64,000 nt of DNA from Akkermansiaceae bacterium (GCA_030725745.1 JANRFH010000003.1:109852-173851); one strand, 5' to 3'. Counted from the stretch's first letter, positions 34,332-43,678 are shown. Notes: generated by a model not told the origin, from the sequence alone. A program made the numbers and translations.

Positions 34332-34424
34332 ATCCTACGCCTGACCGATGGCGCGCTCCGACTTCTGGGTTGAGGGTTGAATTGTCATGGAGGGTTGAAC
34401 TCGCAGCGGGTCAGGCGTTAGGAT
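34332..34424 (-). repeat. attC-like inverted repeat between two small genes
   Basis: ATCCTACGCCTGACC (34332-34346) is the complement, with one bulged base, of GGTCAGGCGTTAGGAT (34409-34424). The right arm contains GCGTTAGGA, close to the GTTRRRY core of integron attC sites, and the total length (93 bases) is in the attC range. The left arm lacks one A of the expected AAC. An inverted repeat of another kind is possible. Confidence 0.35.
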
Positions 34425-34448
34425 CGACGCCTTGTTCGCTTCTTGTTT

Positions 34449-35048
34449 TCATTTCGAGGCGCACTCGTCAAAATTGCGGTAGAAGTAATCGAGCAGCTCA
34501 TAACGCTTCTTCGGATCCGGAACTTTCTTGAATAGCGCCGCCAAGACAGGTCGATAAGGGATGTCGGCGTGTCGGATGTGAGAAGGAGTCTTCTGCGCTT
34601 CTAAGAACTCTTCGCCGAGGCGAACGTAGTCGCTCTCCGATGTGAAAAAATCCTCCTCCGTCCAATCTTCCTTCTCCTCTTCAGAAAGCTCATTCCAGGC
34701 TTTCCGTTCGCCAGCATGGTACTCAGAAAACGGCTGTCCGCCTGCAGACATTTCTTGGATCGATTCAGTGTCCCAAATGCTGTAGCCGAGAAGATCTGAG
34801 AGATCCAAAACTGCGTGATCTGCTCCCTTCTCGCTGTATGCGGCGACGAGTTCATCCTGAGACGCAGGCACTGGAATGTCGGTCGTAAATAGGTAATCCG
34901 CGAGCCACTCAAGATACTTCCTATATCCGACATCTTCCGTGCATATACCAATGTCGTTCCCTGAAGCGTCCTTGGGAACCGTCCAGTCCGTGTATGCGCG
35001 TGGGCGGGGAAGCATCTTTTTTCTAGCGAACAGTGGTATTAGTAGCAC
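34449..35048 (-). CDS. Hypothetical acidic cytoplasmic protein
   Basis: The 199-residue frame (188 if ATG 35015, MLPRPRAYTDWTVPKD, is the start, which I slightly prefer) is acidic and without leader or membrane segments. It contains WLADYLFTTDIPVPASQDELV, SEEEKEDWTEEDFFTSESDYVRLGEEFLEA and KKRYELLDYFYRNFDE. No family is recognised. It is upstream of the attC-like repeat in the same direction, as a gene cassette would be. Confidence 0.6.
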   Translation of the reverse strand: MLLIPLFARKKMLPRPRAYTDWTVPKDASGNDIGICTEDVGYRKYLEWLADYLFTTDIPVPASQDELVAAYSEKGADHAVLDLSDLLGYSIWDTESIQEMSAGGQPFSEYHAGERKAWNELSEEEKEDWTEEDFFTSESDYVRLGEEFLEAQKTPSHIRHADIPYRPVLAALFKKVPDPKKRYELLDYFYRNFDECASK

Positions 35049-35485
35049 CGACCGCCGATATGCGAGCCGGTGTTTTCATCCATGAAGGTGAGAAAATTCG
35101 TTGGTGGTGTCAATTGGCGTTTCGGTTTGCGGGGTTGTCGTCAGGATAGGTTGAATTCCGACAAATTCGGGAAATCATTTTTTACGAAAGGGCTGATATG
35201 CATGTTACGGCATATCGCTTTTTACGTATTTCCGTAAGATTCTGGGAGGGAGTGATGGGTGATGCGGGTGTGTCAGGGTGGGAGCGTTCCTCATTGATCG
35301 CTGCTTTTGCCGGAGGCGGGGGAAGGGGATCGGTAGCTGCCGCGTCTCGCGGCAGGCGGTGAAATCGGTGTCTCGCCGACTTCCCTGCGAATCGGGTTGG
35401 GCAAGCTATTCAGACCCCGGGACGGGGTGTGCACGGCCTGCCGCGAGACGCGGCAGCTACGGCTACGATCAAGCCGTAAGGTGTT
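35049..35485. other. 437-base non-coding stretch with inverted repeats
   Basis: I see no gene. It holds a perfect 7-bp inverted repeat GATATGC-N8-GCATATC (35195-35216), possibly an operator for the minus-strand gene ending at 34449, and a pair of perfect 25-base inverted arms at 35333-35357 and 35436-35460. Confidence 0.65.
35333..35460. repeat. 128-base element with perfect 25-bp terminal inverted repeats
   Basis: GTAGCTGCCGCGTCTCGCGG with five further bases (35333-35357) is perfectly complementary to 35436-35460. The arms themselves include an internal palindrome (GCCGCG-TCT-CGCGGC). The 78-base centre codes for nothing recognisable. The shape is that of a MITE or a paired REP element; target duplications were not found. 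Confidence 0.7.
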
Positions 35486-38400
35486 TCACTTTACACTCCT
35501 GTTCTGCCTGCTGATGACCCATGCGGCGAGACTGCCGCAGCCGAGGCTCACGCCGAGGAGGAGAATGCCGTTGAACTTCATGGTCTCGAGCTGCTTTTCG
35601 CGGAAGAAGACCGGCTTCTCGAGAGCGAGGAAAACGTGGCGTTGCTTCTCATTGCGATAATCGCTGCGGAAGGTCTCCGCCTCGCGGATGAGGAGGTCGA
35701 TGCGGTTGTTTACGAAAAAGGTGTAGGTCGGTTTCGCGCCCTCTTGATCCGGCCAGACTTTCATCGTGGACACCTCAATGGGTGTGCCCTCATCCACCAT
35801 TCGCTTGATGCGTTTCACGAGATCCCCAGCCTCTTCGATGTCCATGGCGCCGGAGGCAAGGAGGCGGCGCAGGCCTTCCTTGACCATCTCAAATCGTTCA
35901 AGGTCTTCCTTCGTGAGATCTCCCGTTATGTCTCGCGTATTCTCGATTTTTCTTTGGAGGCGGATGCGCTCTAATTCGAAGGGATTGCGTGTGGCCTGGG
36001 CGACGAGCATGCCCTCGAAGGCGTATCGTAGCGGCATCACCATGGCCGGCACTGGCACGCCCCCGCGCTCGCGCTCGACCTTGACGTTGTCGAAAAGCCC
36101 TCGGTTCATTTCCTTAAATGGGACAAGCGCCCCGGCCAGCAGCATCTGCGGCACAAGCAGCAGGGGCACGGCGGTCAGTGCGGCGCGTTCCGTGCTCACC
36201 ACGGAGGAGACAAGCAGCGCCATCCCTGTGCCGGTCAGCGCGGTGAGCGTCATCCAGATCCAGTGATAGAGGAGCACTCCTTCGATCTCCAAGTAATAAT
36301 TACCGACAAGGAGGTAGGTGAAACATTGCACGGCGGCGACGATGCCGAGGGCGAGGAATTTCGCGGCGACGTATGACCCACCACCGGGCTGGCAGTTTCT
36401 CTCCCTGCGCAGCACCGCACGGTCGCGCAAGATCTCTGTGGCAGAGTTCGTGAGCCCCAAGAACATTGCCACGGTCACACTCAGGAAAATGTAGGCGGGG
36501 ATGTGGAGGGCGGTCGCGAATTCGTATTTCCCCTCAGGAGATGAGCGCAGTGTGATGGCGATGAGTGCGGCGAGCACTGGGGCTTCTAGGAAGGTGCTGT
36601 AGAGTGTGCCTCGGTTTCTGATTTTCGAGAGCAGGGAGCGCTCAAAATGCGTTGCGAAAACGAGGAATATCGCCCGGAAGCGACGGGTGGGCGTGGGTGG
36701 AACGGGAAGCCTTGCCTTGCGTTCTTCCCGGCTTGGTTTGGGCTTCACGTAGGCATCCCGTTGCAGGGATTTCAGGAGGAAAACACTCTCTTGCCTCTCT
36801 TGCCAAAACGTCGGCGGGAAACGCCTCGCGGCACCCGTATGGCCGCCATCGCCGATGGAACTAAGAGGTGTCTCCAAGACATCAAAGACGAAATCCGCAC
36901 CCAGCGGGCTTTTCGCGGCGAGCGAAGGGTGGGCGATGCCGAGCTCCTCGCAGGCCTCACGGAAATAACCGACCATCTGCGCCGGCGTGCCGAAGTAGGC
37001 AACCTTGCCACCGCTATCTAACAGCAGCACCTTGTCGAAAAGCCGTAGCACGCTCGCTCCGGGGCGGTGCAGCGAGGCGATCACGATTTTTTCCCGAGCG
37101 AGGGCGCGCAGTGTTTCCGCCACGTGCTCGGAGTCTTTGGAAGAAAGGCCGGAGATCGGCTCGTCGAAAAGGAAGACCTCTGCGCGGCTACCGAGATCGA
37201 CCCCGAGATTCAGCCTGCTGCGCTCACCTCCAGAGATCGTTTTATCGCCCTGCGAGCCGACTTTGCGGTGGGCGATGCGCTGGAGTCCAAGCTCTGCGAG
37301 TATGCTGTCCACTCGACGGTCGTGCTCTGCCAAGCCAAGGCCGGGACGCCTCACCATCACGCCGTGGCGGAGATGTTCGCGCACCGTGAGCTGGGGGTTT
37401 AGTGCTTCTTCCTGCGGCATGTGGGCAATGAAAGGCACCAGCCGTTTGCGCTGCTCGTAGAGTGAAATTCCGTTGAGGCTCACCGTGCCGCGAGTCGGCT
37501 TGCGCTGGCCGGAGAGCACGGCGAGTAGGGTGCTCTTTCCGCTACCACTGGGGCCGATGATACACAGCATTTCTCCGCGCTTAACAGTGAAGTTGATCTC
37601 ATCCAAAGCGCGCGAGTCTTTGCCAAAATCATGGATCAGCCCGTTCACTTCCATGGACTCGATCTGTGTCCGCTCCTCGTCGAGGAAACCTTCGGAAAAG
37701 CGACAGCGCACCGCTTGGCTACCGGAGAGGCGTATCACTGATCCATCACGAAGCTGCGCTTGCTGCCGGGCTGGCAGGCCGTCTACCAAGACCGTCGCTG
37801 ATGACTCCCTGATCTCCAGTTTTCCAGTCGCCGTCTCGCGATCAAAGCGAATGAAAAGCACCGTCCTTGGAGCAAGCTTGGAGCCGAGCAGGAGATCTCC
37901 ACTGCCCAGAGCAGCCGGGTCGTTTGAGACCAGATATTCTTGTTTCTCGGCGGCGAGGCGGAACCTACGCCCGGATTGTAGAGCCTTTTTCCGTAGATCA
38001 TTCACCGTGAGGCTGAAGCCAGAGGCTCCGCCGATGCGCTCATGGTTCTGGCACGTCAAAGAATCGCCTTTTTTCAATAGCCCCTTGCTGCCTACGTGCA
38101 GTTCCGTATCCGCTAGCACCTCCACTTCTGCATAGAGGCCGAACCTCACAAGAAGCTCGCTGCCCCGCACCCGAGTGCGCTCTGCAATCAGACCCTCTTC
38201 ACCCGCAGCGAGGTATAGGGAGGGCATGTTACCCATTTTCCGCACATCGAGGAAAAAGCGAATATCCTCGTAGGTCATCAGCCAGCCAGGGACAACGAGT
38301 TCCTGCCGCTCCCGGACACGCATGAAGGCTCCCTTTTCCAGTGATTTCCCTCGAACTGGCAGGGGTATGTTGCCGGTGTTGCGCAGGAGCATGAGATCGC

Positions 38401-39019
38401 CCGCGCGATAAATGCGGAACTCTAGGCCACCCGATGCGGGAGGCAGCTTCACATCCGCCGCATCGCCGCCGAAAATGAGTTTCTCGAACGGCAGCTCGCC
38501 TACGCCCGCATCGCCATCCGCATCGCCCATTTCGCGCAGTATTGCGGATCCCATCTCTGGCTGCCCAAGACGGCGCATGAAAATTTCAAAACTCGTCCGG
38601 CTACGCTTCGTTCGCCCTGCGGCATCGACCAGCGTAAACAACTGCAAACCCACCGAGAGCTTCGCCGCCTCGTCGAGGCTTTCGCGCAGCTCTGCGGCCA
38701 CCCCTTGCATCGGCTTCGGGCTCTTCACCGCGCGCCGCAACCGCCGCGTCAGCCAGCTGTGATCCACCTCGGGAAAAGCGCTACGGAGCATGTCGAGGAT
38801 GAGATCTGCCTCCACGGCGCTTAGCACATCATCGAGAGTCGCGAATGCCGCGAAGGCATCCACCAGCGCGCCGACGTTGGCCTCCGCCCGTTTCCCCATT
38901 CTTCCGAATCTCGCCGTCCCAGGCTTCCAGCTCAGGATTTCCGCCACCCACGAACCCTTGAGTGACGCGCCGGCTTCCGCCCGCACGTCCTTTTGTTCGC
39001 CATCGCCGTCTTCATCCAT
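35486..39019 (-). CDS. FHA-domain ABC exporter (ATPase and permease in one chain)
   Basis: The 1177-residue protein combines an N-terminal helical region (TerB-like, residues about 1-200), a regulatory region with an FHA-like fold (VLVDGLPARQQAQLRDGSVIRLSGS, about 420-445), an ABCG-type ATPase with Walker A IIGPSGSGKSTLLAVLSGQ (about 487), signature ISGGERSRLNLGVDLG (about 595) and Walker B VFLFDEPISGLSSKDSE, then six membrane segments of ABC-2 type (FERSLLSKIRNRGTLYSTFLEAP onward to the C-terminal GVSLGCGSLAAWVISR). Similar FHA-ABCG proteins occur in cyanobacteria and Verrucomicrobia with unknown substrates. FHA suggests control by Ser/Thr phosphorylation. Confidence 0.88.
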   Translation of the reverse strand: MDEDGDGEQKDVRAEAGASLKGSWVAEILSWKPGTARFGRMGKRAEANVGALVDAFAAFATLDDVLSAVEADLILDMLRSAFPEVDHSWLTRRLRRAVKSPKPMQGVAAELRESLDEAAKLSVGLQLFTLVDAAGRTKRSRTSFEIFMRRLGQPEMGSAILREMGDADGDAGVGELPFEKLIFGGDAADVKLPPASGGLEFRIYRAGDLMLLRNTGNIPLPVRGKSLEKGAFMRVRERQELVVPGWLMTYEDIRFFLDVRKMGNMPSLYLAAGEEGLIAERTRVRGSELLVRFGLYAEVEVLADTELHVGSKGLLKKGDSLTCQNHERIGGASGFSLTVNDLRKKALQSGRRFRLAAEKQEYLVSNDPAALGSGDLLLGSKLAPRTVLFIRFDRETATGKLEIRESSATVLVDGLPARQQAQLRDGSVIRLSGSQAVRCRFSEGFLDEERTQIESMEVNGLIHDFGKDSRALDEINFTVKRGEMLCIIGPSGSGKSTLLAVLSGQRKPTRGTVSLNGISLYEQRKRLVPFIAHMPQEEALNPQLTVREHLRHGVMVRRPGLGLAEHDRRVDSILAELGLQRIAHRKVGSQGDKTISGGERSRLNLGVDLGSRAEVFLFDEPISGLSSKDSEHVAETLRALAREKIVIASLHRPGASVLRLFDKVLLLDSGGKVAYFGTPAQMVGYFREACEELGIAHPSLAAKSPLGADFVFDVLETPLSSIGDGGHTGAARRFPPTFWQERQESVFLLKSLQRDAYVKPKPSREERKARLPVPPTPTRRFRAIFLVFATHFERSLLSKIRNRGTLYSTFLEAPVLAALIAITLRSSPEGKYEFATALHIPAYIFLSVTVAMFLGLTNSATEILRDRAVLRRERNCQPGGGSYVAAKFLALGIVAAVQCFTYLLVGNYYLEIEGVLLYHWIWMTLTALTGTGMALLVSSVVSTERAALTAVPLLLVPQMLLAGALVPFKEMNRGLFDNVKVERERGGVPVPAMVMPLRYAFEGMLVAQATRNPFELERIRLQRKIENTRDITGDLTKEDLERFEMVKEGLRRLLASGAMDIEEAGDLVKRIKRMVDEGTPIEVSTMKVWPDQEGAKPTYTFFVNNRIDLLIREAETFRSDYRNEKQRHVFLALEKPVFFREKQLETMKFNGILLLGVSLGCGSLAAWVISRQNRSVK

Positions 39020-39067
39020 TACTCACCACATTTCCGCCCATAGAGCGCCTTTTTGCAACCCGCGACT

Positions 39068-39507
39068 TCAGTCCTTCGTCCAGATCCGCGTATTGAGATC
39101 CAGCGTCTCAGTGATCTGCAGCACCGCCATCAACCGCAATAGGAAATCATGGAGCACCACCACATCATCGGCTGCGACATTCATATTAGGCTCGAACCAA
39201 TCGGACTTTTGCGGGATCGCCAAATTCAGGCTGGAGTCCATCAACACCGCGCGGATGTCCTTCGACCAATCGTTGCGCAGCGCTAGGAAACGCTCCTGCA
39301 TGTCCGGCGTCATCAGATACATCGCACCCTGCTGGTCAGTCGATGTCACCTTGAACGCCTTCTCAAACTCCACATTCTCCAGCCGCACCAGATTTCCCGT
39401 AACACCCTGCAGCTTCCTGCCGATCCACCCGAAGGCCGCCTCCGCCACATCCGGCACGATCTTCACCCGGCAGACGAAGTGCTTGTGGAAATCCGCGATC
39501 AGCGCGC
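39068..39507 (-). pseudogene. C-terminal remnant of a DUF3137 protein
   Basis: From about ALIADFHKHFVCRVKI to the end (NTRIWTKD) the frame matches the C-terminal half of DUF3137 proteins, including FGWIGRKLQG, LVRLENVEFEKAFKV, YLMTPDMQERFLALR and LDLNTRIWTK. The membrane-anchor N-terminal half is absent: upstream of about 39507 the frame runs antisense through the DUF2339 remnant. The gene was truncated by a deletion. Confidence 0.75.
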
Positions 39508-39851
39508 TAGCCGGCCTCACCTGCCTCGTCACCACCATCTGGGCGACACAAATGCTCGTCTGGCGCTTCGGGTGGAAGCCTTCCGCCGTCCTCTGGACAC
39601 TGCTCGGCTTCGCCTTCGTCAGCACTGGCCTCTGGCAGAGGCTTCACATCCTACGCGTGTGCGGCTTCAGCCTCCTTGTCATCTCGTTCGGAAAACTCTT
39701 CGCCGTGGATGTCTGGGATTTCACCACCTTCATGCGCGTCGTCTCCTTCATCGTCCTCGGCGCAGCACTCATCTTGCTCGGCCTTTTCTACAACAAATTC
39801 GCCGAAGCGATCAAAGCCCTGCTCGACGATGAGCGCGGAACCAAGGAGTAG
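39506..39851 (+). pseudogene. C-terminal remnant of a DUF2339 membrane protein
   Basis: The end of the long plus-strand frame, from about AGLTCLVTTIWATQM to DDERGTKE at 39851, matches the last four membrane helices of DUF2339 proteins (LRVCGFSLLVISFGKLFAVDVWDF, MRVVSFIVLGAALILLGLFYNKF). The N-terminal several hundred residues are missing. It begins exactly where the opposite-strand DUF3137 remnant ends, so one deletion removed the divergent starts of both genes. Confidence 0.75.
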
Positions 39852-39875
39852 GGAGCGCGGCTCGGTGTGCCCCTT
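39852..39875 (+). repeat. 24-base dispersed repeat, second copy
   Basis: GGAGCGCGGCTCGG then TGTGCCCCTT differs in one base from 28894-28917. It starts directly after the stop codon of the DUF2339 remnant. Confidence 0.7.
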
Positions 39876-39877
39876 AT

Positions 39878-40876
39878 CTAAACGCCGAGCATCAGCGAGA
39901 TATGCTCCGCCGTCAGCTCACCCATCGAGGTGCAATCAGTGAAATCCTTGGTGCCGTGCATGCGGTCGAGCTCCAGCGCCAGCGTCCGGACATTTGCATC
40001 GGGAGCAATCTGCTCCCGCCGCATGATGCCTAACAACGCCCGTAGCCGCGTCGACTCCACCTTCGCACGACGTGCCATCTGCGCATGCTCCTCGTTCACG
40101 TATTGGTCGATGGATTTCCGGTTGAGCACCGAGAATGCCATCTTAGTGATGGGTCTGTTAGAATTAAAGCGGAACGCGAGGTAGATGTTGCCATTTCCCT
40201 CGTAGGATTGCTGGTCAAAATCGATCGCCCGCACCCGATACTGCACCTCCTCAAAGTCCGGCGTAATATCCACCACGTAGTTCACGCTGCGCATATCGCC
40301 GAGTAAGCGGATGAAGGAGCGCTCCGTGAATTTCGTGAACTCCTTGGCGATCCGCACCTTGTTCATGTCTGGCTTCGGCAGGTGGTCGCGCAGAAACGCA
40401 TCCCCCGGCACACCCGCGATGTGCTCCTCGATCAGGGTGTTACCCTTCACCATGTAGTTGATGCGGTTCGGCGAAAGGATGTGCTCCAGCTCCAGGCCGT
40501 AAATGCGCGATGCATCCGCCTGTTTCACGTAGAAATAATCGGAGTTGTCATTGAAAAGGTTCGTCACCCGGATACGGAATGGCTTCGAGTTCCCGAAATC
40601 CCCGAAGTCGATGCGATCCACTTTCAGGTGTTCGTGCTCGACCGCCACATCCCTGCCGATTTTCAGCTCGCTGTAGATCTTGATCAGCCGCGGCCGCAGC
40701 TCCTCAATCACCTCCGGCGGATACATCACCGACATCCACAGCGTCTCCCGCCCCTTCGGATCCTCGTAAGGAAAAGCCCCCGTGAACCTCCGCAACTCCG
40801 AATAAACACGCGGAATGTCCCGCAGCCTGTCGAAGTGGTAGAGATACTGCCGCAGGGTCGGGGAAATCTCATACAT
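39878..40876 (-). CDS. Conserved hypothetical protein
   Basis: From ATG 40876 (MYEISPTLRQYLYHFDRLRDIPRVYSEL) the protein has 332 residues and no leader or membrane segment. Features include FTGAFPYEDPKGRETLWMSVMYPPEVIEELRPRL, a conserved-looking VKQADASRIYGLELEHILSPNRINYMVKGNTLIEEHIAGVPGD, and VRAIDFDQQSYEGNGNIYLAFRF. The middle resembles a kinase-like or nucleotide-binding fold but no catalytic motif is clear. I do not know its function; similar proteins occur in other Verrucomicrobia. Two earlier in-frame Met codons (40897, 40939) are alternative starts. Confidence 0.7.
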   Translation of the reverse strand: MYEISPTLRQYLYHFDRLRDIPRVYSELRRFTGAFPYEDPKGRETLWMSVMYPPEVIEELRPRLIKIYSELKIGRDVAVEHEHLKVDRIDFGDFGNSKPFRIRVTNLFNDNSDYFYVKQADASRIYGLELEHILSPNRINYMVKGNTLIEEHIAGVPGDAFLRDHLPKPDMNKVRIAKEFTKFTERSFIRLLGDMRSVNYVVDITPDFEEVQYRVRAIDFDQQSYEGNGNIYLAFRFNSNRPITKMAFSVLNRKSIDQYVNEEHAQMARRAKVESTRLRALLGIMRREQIAPDANVRTLALELDRMHGTKDFTDCTSMGELTAEHISLMLGV

Positions 40877-40937
40877 GATTTTGCGCGACGGTATCATCGG
40901 GGAAACGATAGGGAGCGGAGCACAAACTCCAAGGCAC

Positions 40938-40964
40938 AAAAAAACCGGCTCCTTGCGGAACCGG
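40938..40964 (-). terminator. Rho-independent terminator
   Basis: On the minus strand CCGGTTCC-GCAA-GGAGCCGG (40964-40945) is followed by seven T. It lies 45 bases after the rplI stop and 60 bases before the hypothetical gene at 40876, so it ends rplI transcription. Confidence 0.85.
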
Positions 40965-40974
40965 CCTGATCTTC

Positions 40975-41008
40975 TCTTCCTTGAAGGTTGAGAGTTGAAA
41001 TTTGAAAC
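40975..41008 (-). repeat. TTGAAGGTTGAG-type intergenic repeat after rplI
   Basis: On the plus strand it reads CTTCCTTGAAGGTTGAGAG followed by TTGAAATTTGAAAC, related to the copy at 25491-25524. It lies between the rplI stop and its terminator. Confidence 0.4.
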
Positions 41009-41485
41009 TTAAGCTTCTTCGTCTTCTTTCACATCGCCTGCATCAACAGTAACGGTGAGCTGGGCACTGACTTGTGCGTTGAGTTTGATCTCCACGACGG
41101 TTTTGCCAGATTTCTTGATCGGCTTGTCGAGTTGGATGGTGTGGCGGTCGATTTCGATGCCAGCTGCTTCGAGTTCCTTGTGGATGTCGATGCTGGTGAC
41201 GGAGCCGAAGGCTTTGCCGCCTTGGCCAGTGGAGAGTGTGAAAGATGGCTTGAGTTTGCCGATCTTGGTGGCGAGCTCTTGTGCTTGGACAAGCTCTTCA
41301 GCTTCGCGCTGGGCGCGTGCGGAATTGAGGGCTTCGACGTGGCGGAGGTTCGCTTTGGTCGCTTCGTATGCCTTGCCTTGTGGGACGAGATAGTTACGTG
41401 CGTATCCGGCGCGAACTTTGACGACGTCTGCTTCGGCGCCGAGGCCTTCGATTTTTTCTTTAAGGATGACTTGTGCGTTGGCCAT
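41009..41485 (-). CDS. rplI: 50S ribosomal protein L9
   Basis: The 158-residue protein has the L9 N-terminal domain (AQVILKEKIEGLGAEADVVKVRAGYARNYLVPQGKAYEAT), the long connecting helix (NSARAQREAEELVQAQELATKI) and the C-terminal domain ending in VEIKLNAQVSAQLTVTVDAG. It binds 23S rRNA. An acidic extension (DVKEDEEA) makes it slightly longer than the E. coli protein. It is not next to rpsR or rpsF here. A strong terminator follows. Confidence 0.97.
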   Translation of the reverse strand: MANAQVILKEKIEGLGAEADVVKVRAGYARNYLVPQGKAYEATKANLRHVEALNSARAQREAEELVQAQELATKIGKLKPSFTLSTGQGGKAFGSVTSIDIHKELEAAGIEIDRHTIQLDKPIKKSGKTVVEIKLNAQVSAQLTVTVDAGDVKEDEEA

Positions 41486-41662
41486 GGTAGGAGAGTGTTT
41501 GTTTAGAAACGGGCGGCGGATTTAGTCCTGCGCCGCTAACGGGTCAAGGAGAATCCTGCTTTTGCCATACAATCCGGCAAATTTTTTGAAAAATGCCGGA
41601 AATGGCACCTCCAATGCATATCTGAATTCGATTTCTTCAACAAACCCTGATATCTATGCAGT

Positions 41663-42763
41663 ATGAGTGAAAAAGACATCCGTTCCCTGAGTGGCAAAGC
41701 CCTGACAGCCGCCCTCGATTTTACGAAAATCCCCAAAGTCCTCCTCCATGAGCACCTCGATGGCGGAGTGCGCCCGATCACGGTCATCGAGCTAGCGAAG
41801 GAAAATGGCTACACAGGCCTACCCACAGAGGACGCAAGCGAGCTGGCGGCATGGTTCCACCGCGGTGCACAAAAGGGGAATCTCCCCGAATACCTAGAGG
41901 GCTTCACCCATACCTGTGGCGTGATGCAAACTAAGGAAGCCTTGGAGCGAGTCGCTTTTGAATTCATCGAAGACATGTTTCACGATGGCGTGGTCTATGC
42001 GGAAGTCCGTTTCGCGCCCCTGCTGCATATCGAGGGGGGGCTGAACCAAGATGAAGTCGTCAACGCCGTCCTCGCAGGCCTGCGCCGGGGCGAGAAAGAG
42101 TTCGGGGTGAAATGGGGGGTCATCATCTGCGCGCTCCGCCATCTCACTAGCTCCCTTGAGGCCGCCGAGCTGGCGATCCGCTGGCGCGATGCAGGAGTGG
42201 TCGGCTTCGACCTTGCGGGTGGCGAATCTGGTTTCCCGCCGAAGAAACACGTCGATGCCTTCCAAGCCATCGAGCGAGCGAATTTCTACATCACCATCCA
42301 CGCCGGCGAGGCTTTTGGCGTGGAATCCATCTGGCAGGCGCTACAATACTGCGGTGCCCACCGCCTCGGCCACGCCACGCGCCTGCGCGATGATATCGAG
42401 ATCCGCCCGGACGGCAGCATCCAGCTCGGGCGCCTTGCCCAATACGTGCTCGACCGCCGCATCCCGCTGGAAATGTGCCTCTACTCGAATCTCCACACCG
42501 GTGCCTGCCACGATCTCGCCGAGCATCCCTTTGGCCTGTTTTTCCGGAACGGCTTCCGCGTCTGCCTCAATACCGACGACCGCCTCATGAGCGATACGAC
42601 CATGACCAAGGAGACCATCCTCGCCACCGAGCTCTTCGATCTCACCCTGCTGGATATCGAAAAACTCAACATGAACGCGATCAAGAGCGCCTTCGCCCCC
42701 TTCGACAAGCGCCTCGAAATCATCTACAAGATCCTCCGCCCCGGATACGGCGCGCTGGGCTGA
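41663..42763 (+). CDS. add: Adenosine deaminase
   Basis: The 366-residue zinc hydrolase deaminates adenosine to inosine. Metal ligands HEHLDG near residue 29, HAGEAFG near 214 and the Asp pair NTDDRLMS near 308 are present, as is the catalytic [12 protein letters not shown]. The acidic [11 protein letters not shown] loop matches adenosine deaminases rather than AMP deaminases. It is followed after 50 bases by an SDR gene in the same direction. The start [14 protein letters not shown] gives a short N-terminal extension before the barrel. Confidence 0.92.
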   Translation: MSEKDIRSLSGKALTAALDFTKIPKVLLHEHLDGGVRPITVIELAKENGYTGLPTEDASELAAWFHRGAQKGNLPEYLEGFTHTCGVMQTKEALERVAFEFIEDMFHDGVVYAEVRFAPLLHIEGGLNQDEVVNAVLAGLRRGEKEFGVKWGVIICALRHLTSSLEAAELAIRWRDAGVVGFDLAGGESGFPPKKHVDAFQAIERANFYITIHAGEAFGVESIWQALQYCGAHRLGHATRLRDDIEIRPDGSIQLGRLAQYVLDRRIPLEMCLYSNLHTGACHDLAEHPFGLFFRNGFRVCLNTDDRLMSDTTMTKETILATELFDLTLLDIEKLNMNAIKSAFAPFDKRLEIIYKILRPGYGALG

Positions 42764-42813
42764 ACCCGTCGTTTCCACTTGGCAAAACCGGATGCCATGC
42801 GGAGCATCAGGGC

Positions 42814-43602
42814 ATGTCTAGCACCGCTTATCTCAAGTCCCTCTTCGACCTCACAGGCAAGACCGCAGTCGTCATCGGCGGCACCGGCGAACTCTGTGGC
42901 ACCATGGCAGTCGGCCTCGCAAGGGCTGGCGCAACCGTCGTCCTAGGCGGCAGGATCAAAGAAAAGGCCGAGAAACGCCTCGCCGAAATCGAATCGCACG
43001 GCGGCAAGGGCTACTTCGTCCCCGTCGATGTCACCTCCCGCCAGTCCCTTCACGACCTTCTCGATGCAGTTTTGGAAAAATCTGGCGGCGTGGACATCCT
43101 CATCAACGGCGCGGGCACCAATTCCGCGACACCTTTCCTCGAAATCCCCGAAGATGAATACGCCCGTATCCTCGATACGAACCTTTCCTCCATCTTCCGC
43201 GCCTGCCAGGTATTCGGCCAGTATTTCGTCGATGAAATGCGCCCCGCCTCAATCATCAACCTCGGCTCCATCTCCGGCCTGAACCCGCTCTCCCGCGTCT
43301 TCACCTACTCCGCCTCCAAGGCCGCCGTGCACAACCTCACCCGCAACCTCGCCCGCGAATGGGCAGACAAGGAGATCCGAGTGAACACCCTAGTCCCAGG
43401 CTTTTTCCCTGCAGAGCAGAACCGCAAGGTGCTCGATGAATCCCGCGTCCTCGACATCCTCCGCCAGACCCCGGCCTCCCGCTTCGGCAATGCCGAGGAA
43501 CTCATCGGCGCCACCCTCCTCCTCGCCTCCCCGGTCGCCGGCTCCTTCATCACCGGTACGGAAATGATCGTCGATGGTGGGTTCAATGCGATGAGTCTCT
43601 AG
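42814..43602 (+). CDS. Short-chain dehydrogenase/reductase
   Basis: The 262-residue SDR has the cofactor motif [14 protein letters not shown], the NGAGT motif ([12 protein letters not shown]), Ser in NLGSISGL and the catalytic Tyr and Lys in YSASKAAV. It resembles sugar-acid reductases such as D-mannonate oxidoreductase-type SDRs ([11 protein letters not shown]-terminus), but the substrate is not determined. ATG 42814 ([20 protein letters not shown]) gives the standard N-terminus; the upstream extension of the frame lies in the adenosine deaminase gene. Confidence 0.88.
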   Translation: MSSTAYLKSLFDLTGKTAVVIGGTGELCGTMAVGLARAGATVVLGGRIKEKAEKRLAEIESHGGKGYFVPVDVTSRQSLHDLLDAVLEKSGGVDILINGAGTNSATPFLEIPEDEYARILDTNLSSIFRACQVFGQYFVDEMRPASIINLGSISGLNPLSRVFTYSASKAAVHNLTRNLAREWADKEIRVNTLVPGFFPAEQNRKVLDESRVLDILRQTPASRFGNAEELIGATLLLASPVAGSFITGTEMIVDGGFNAMSL

Positions 43603-43678
43603 CGGGACGATTCGTGATTCCAAGCAAGACGAATTCAATCTTGCCACCTTCCTCCCTTTGAAGTTTCGTCTGAAACGT

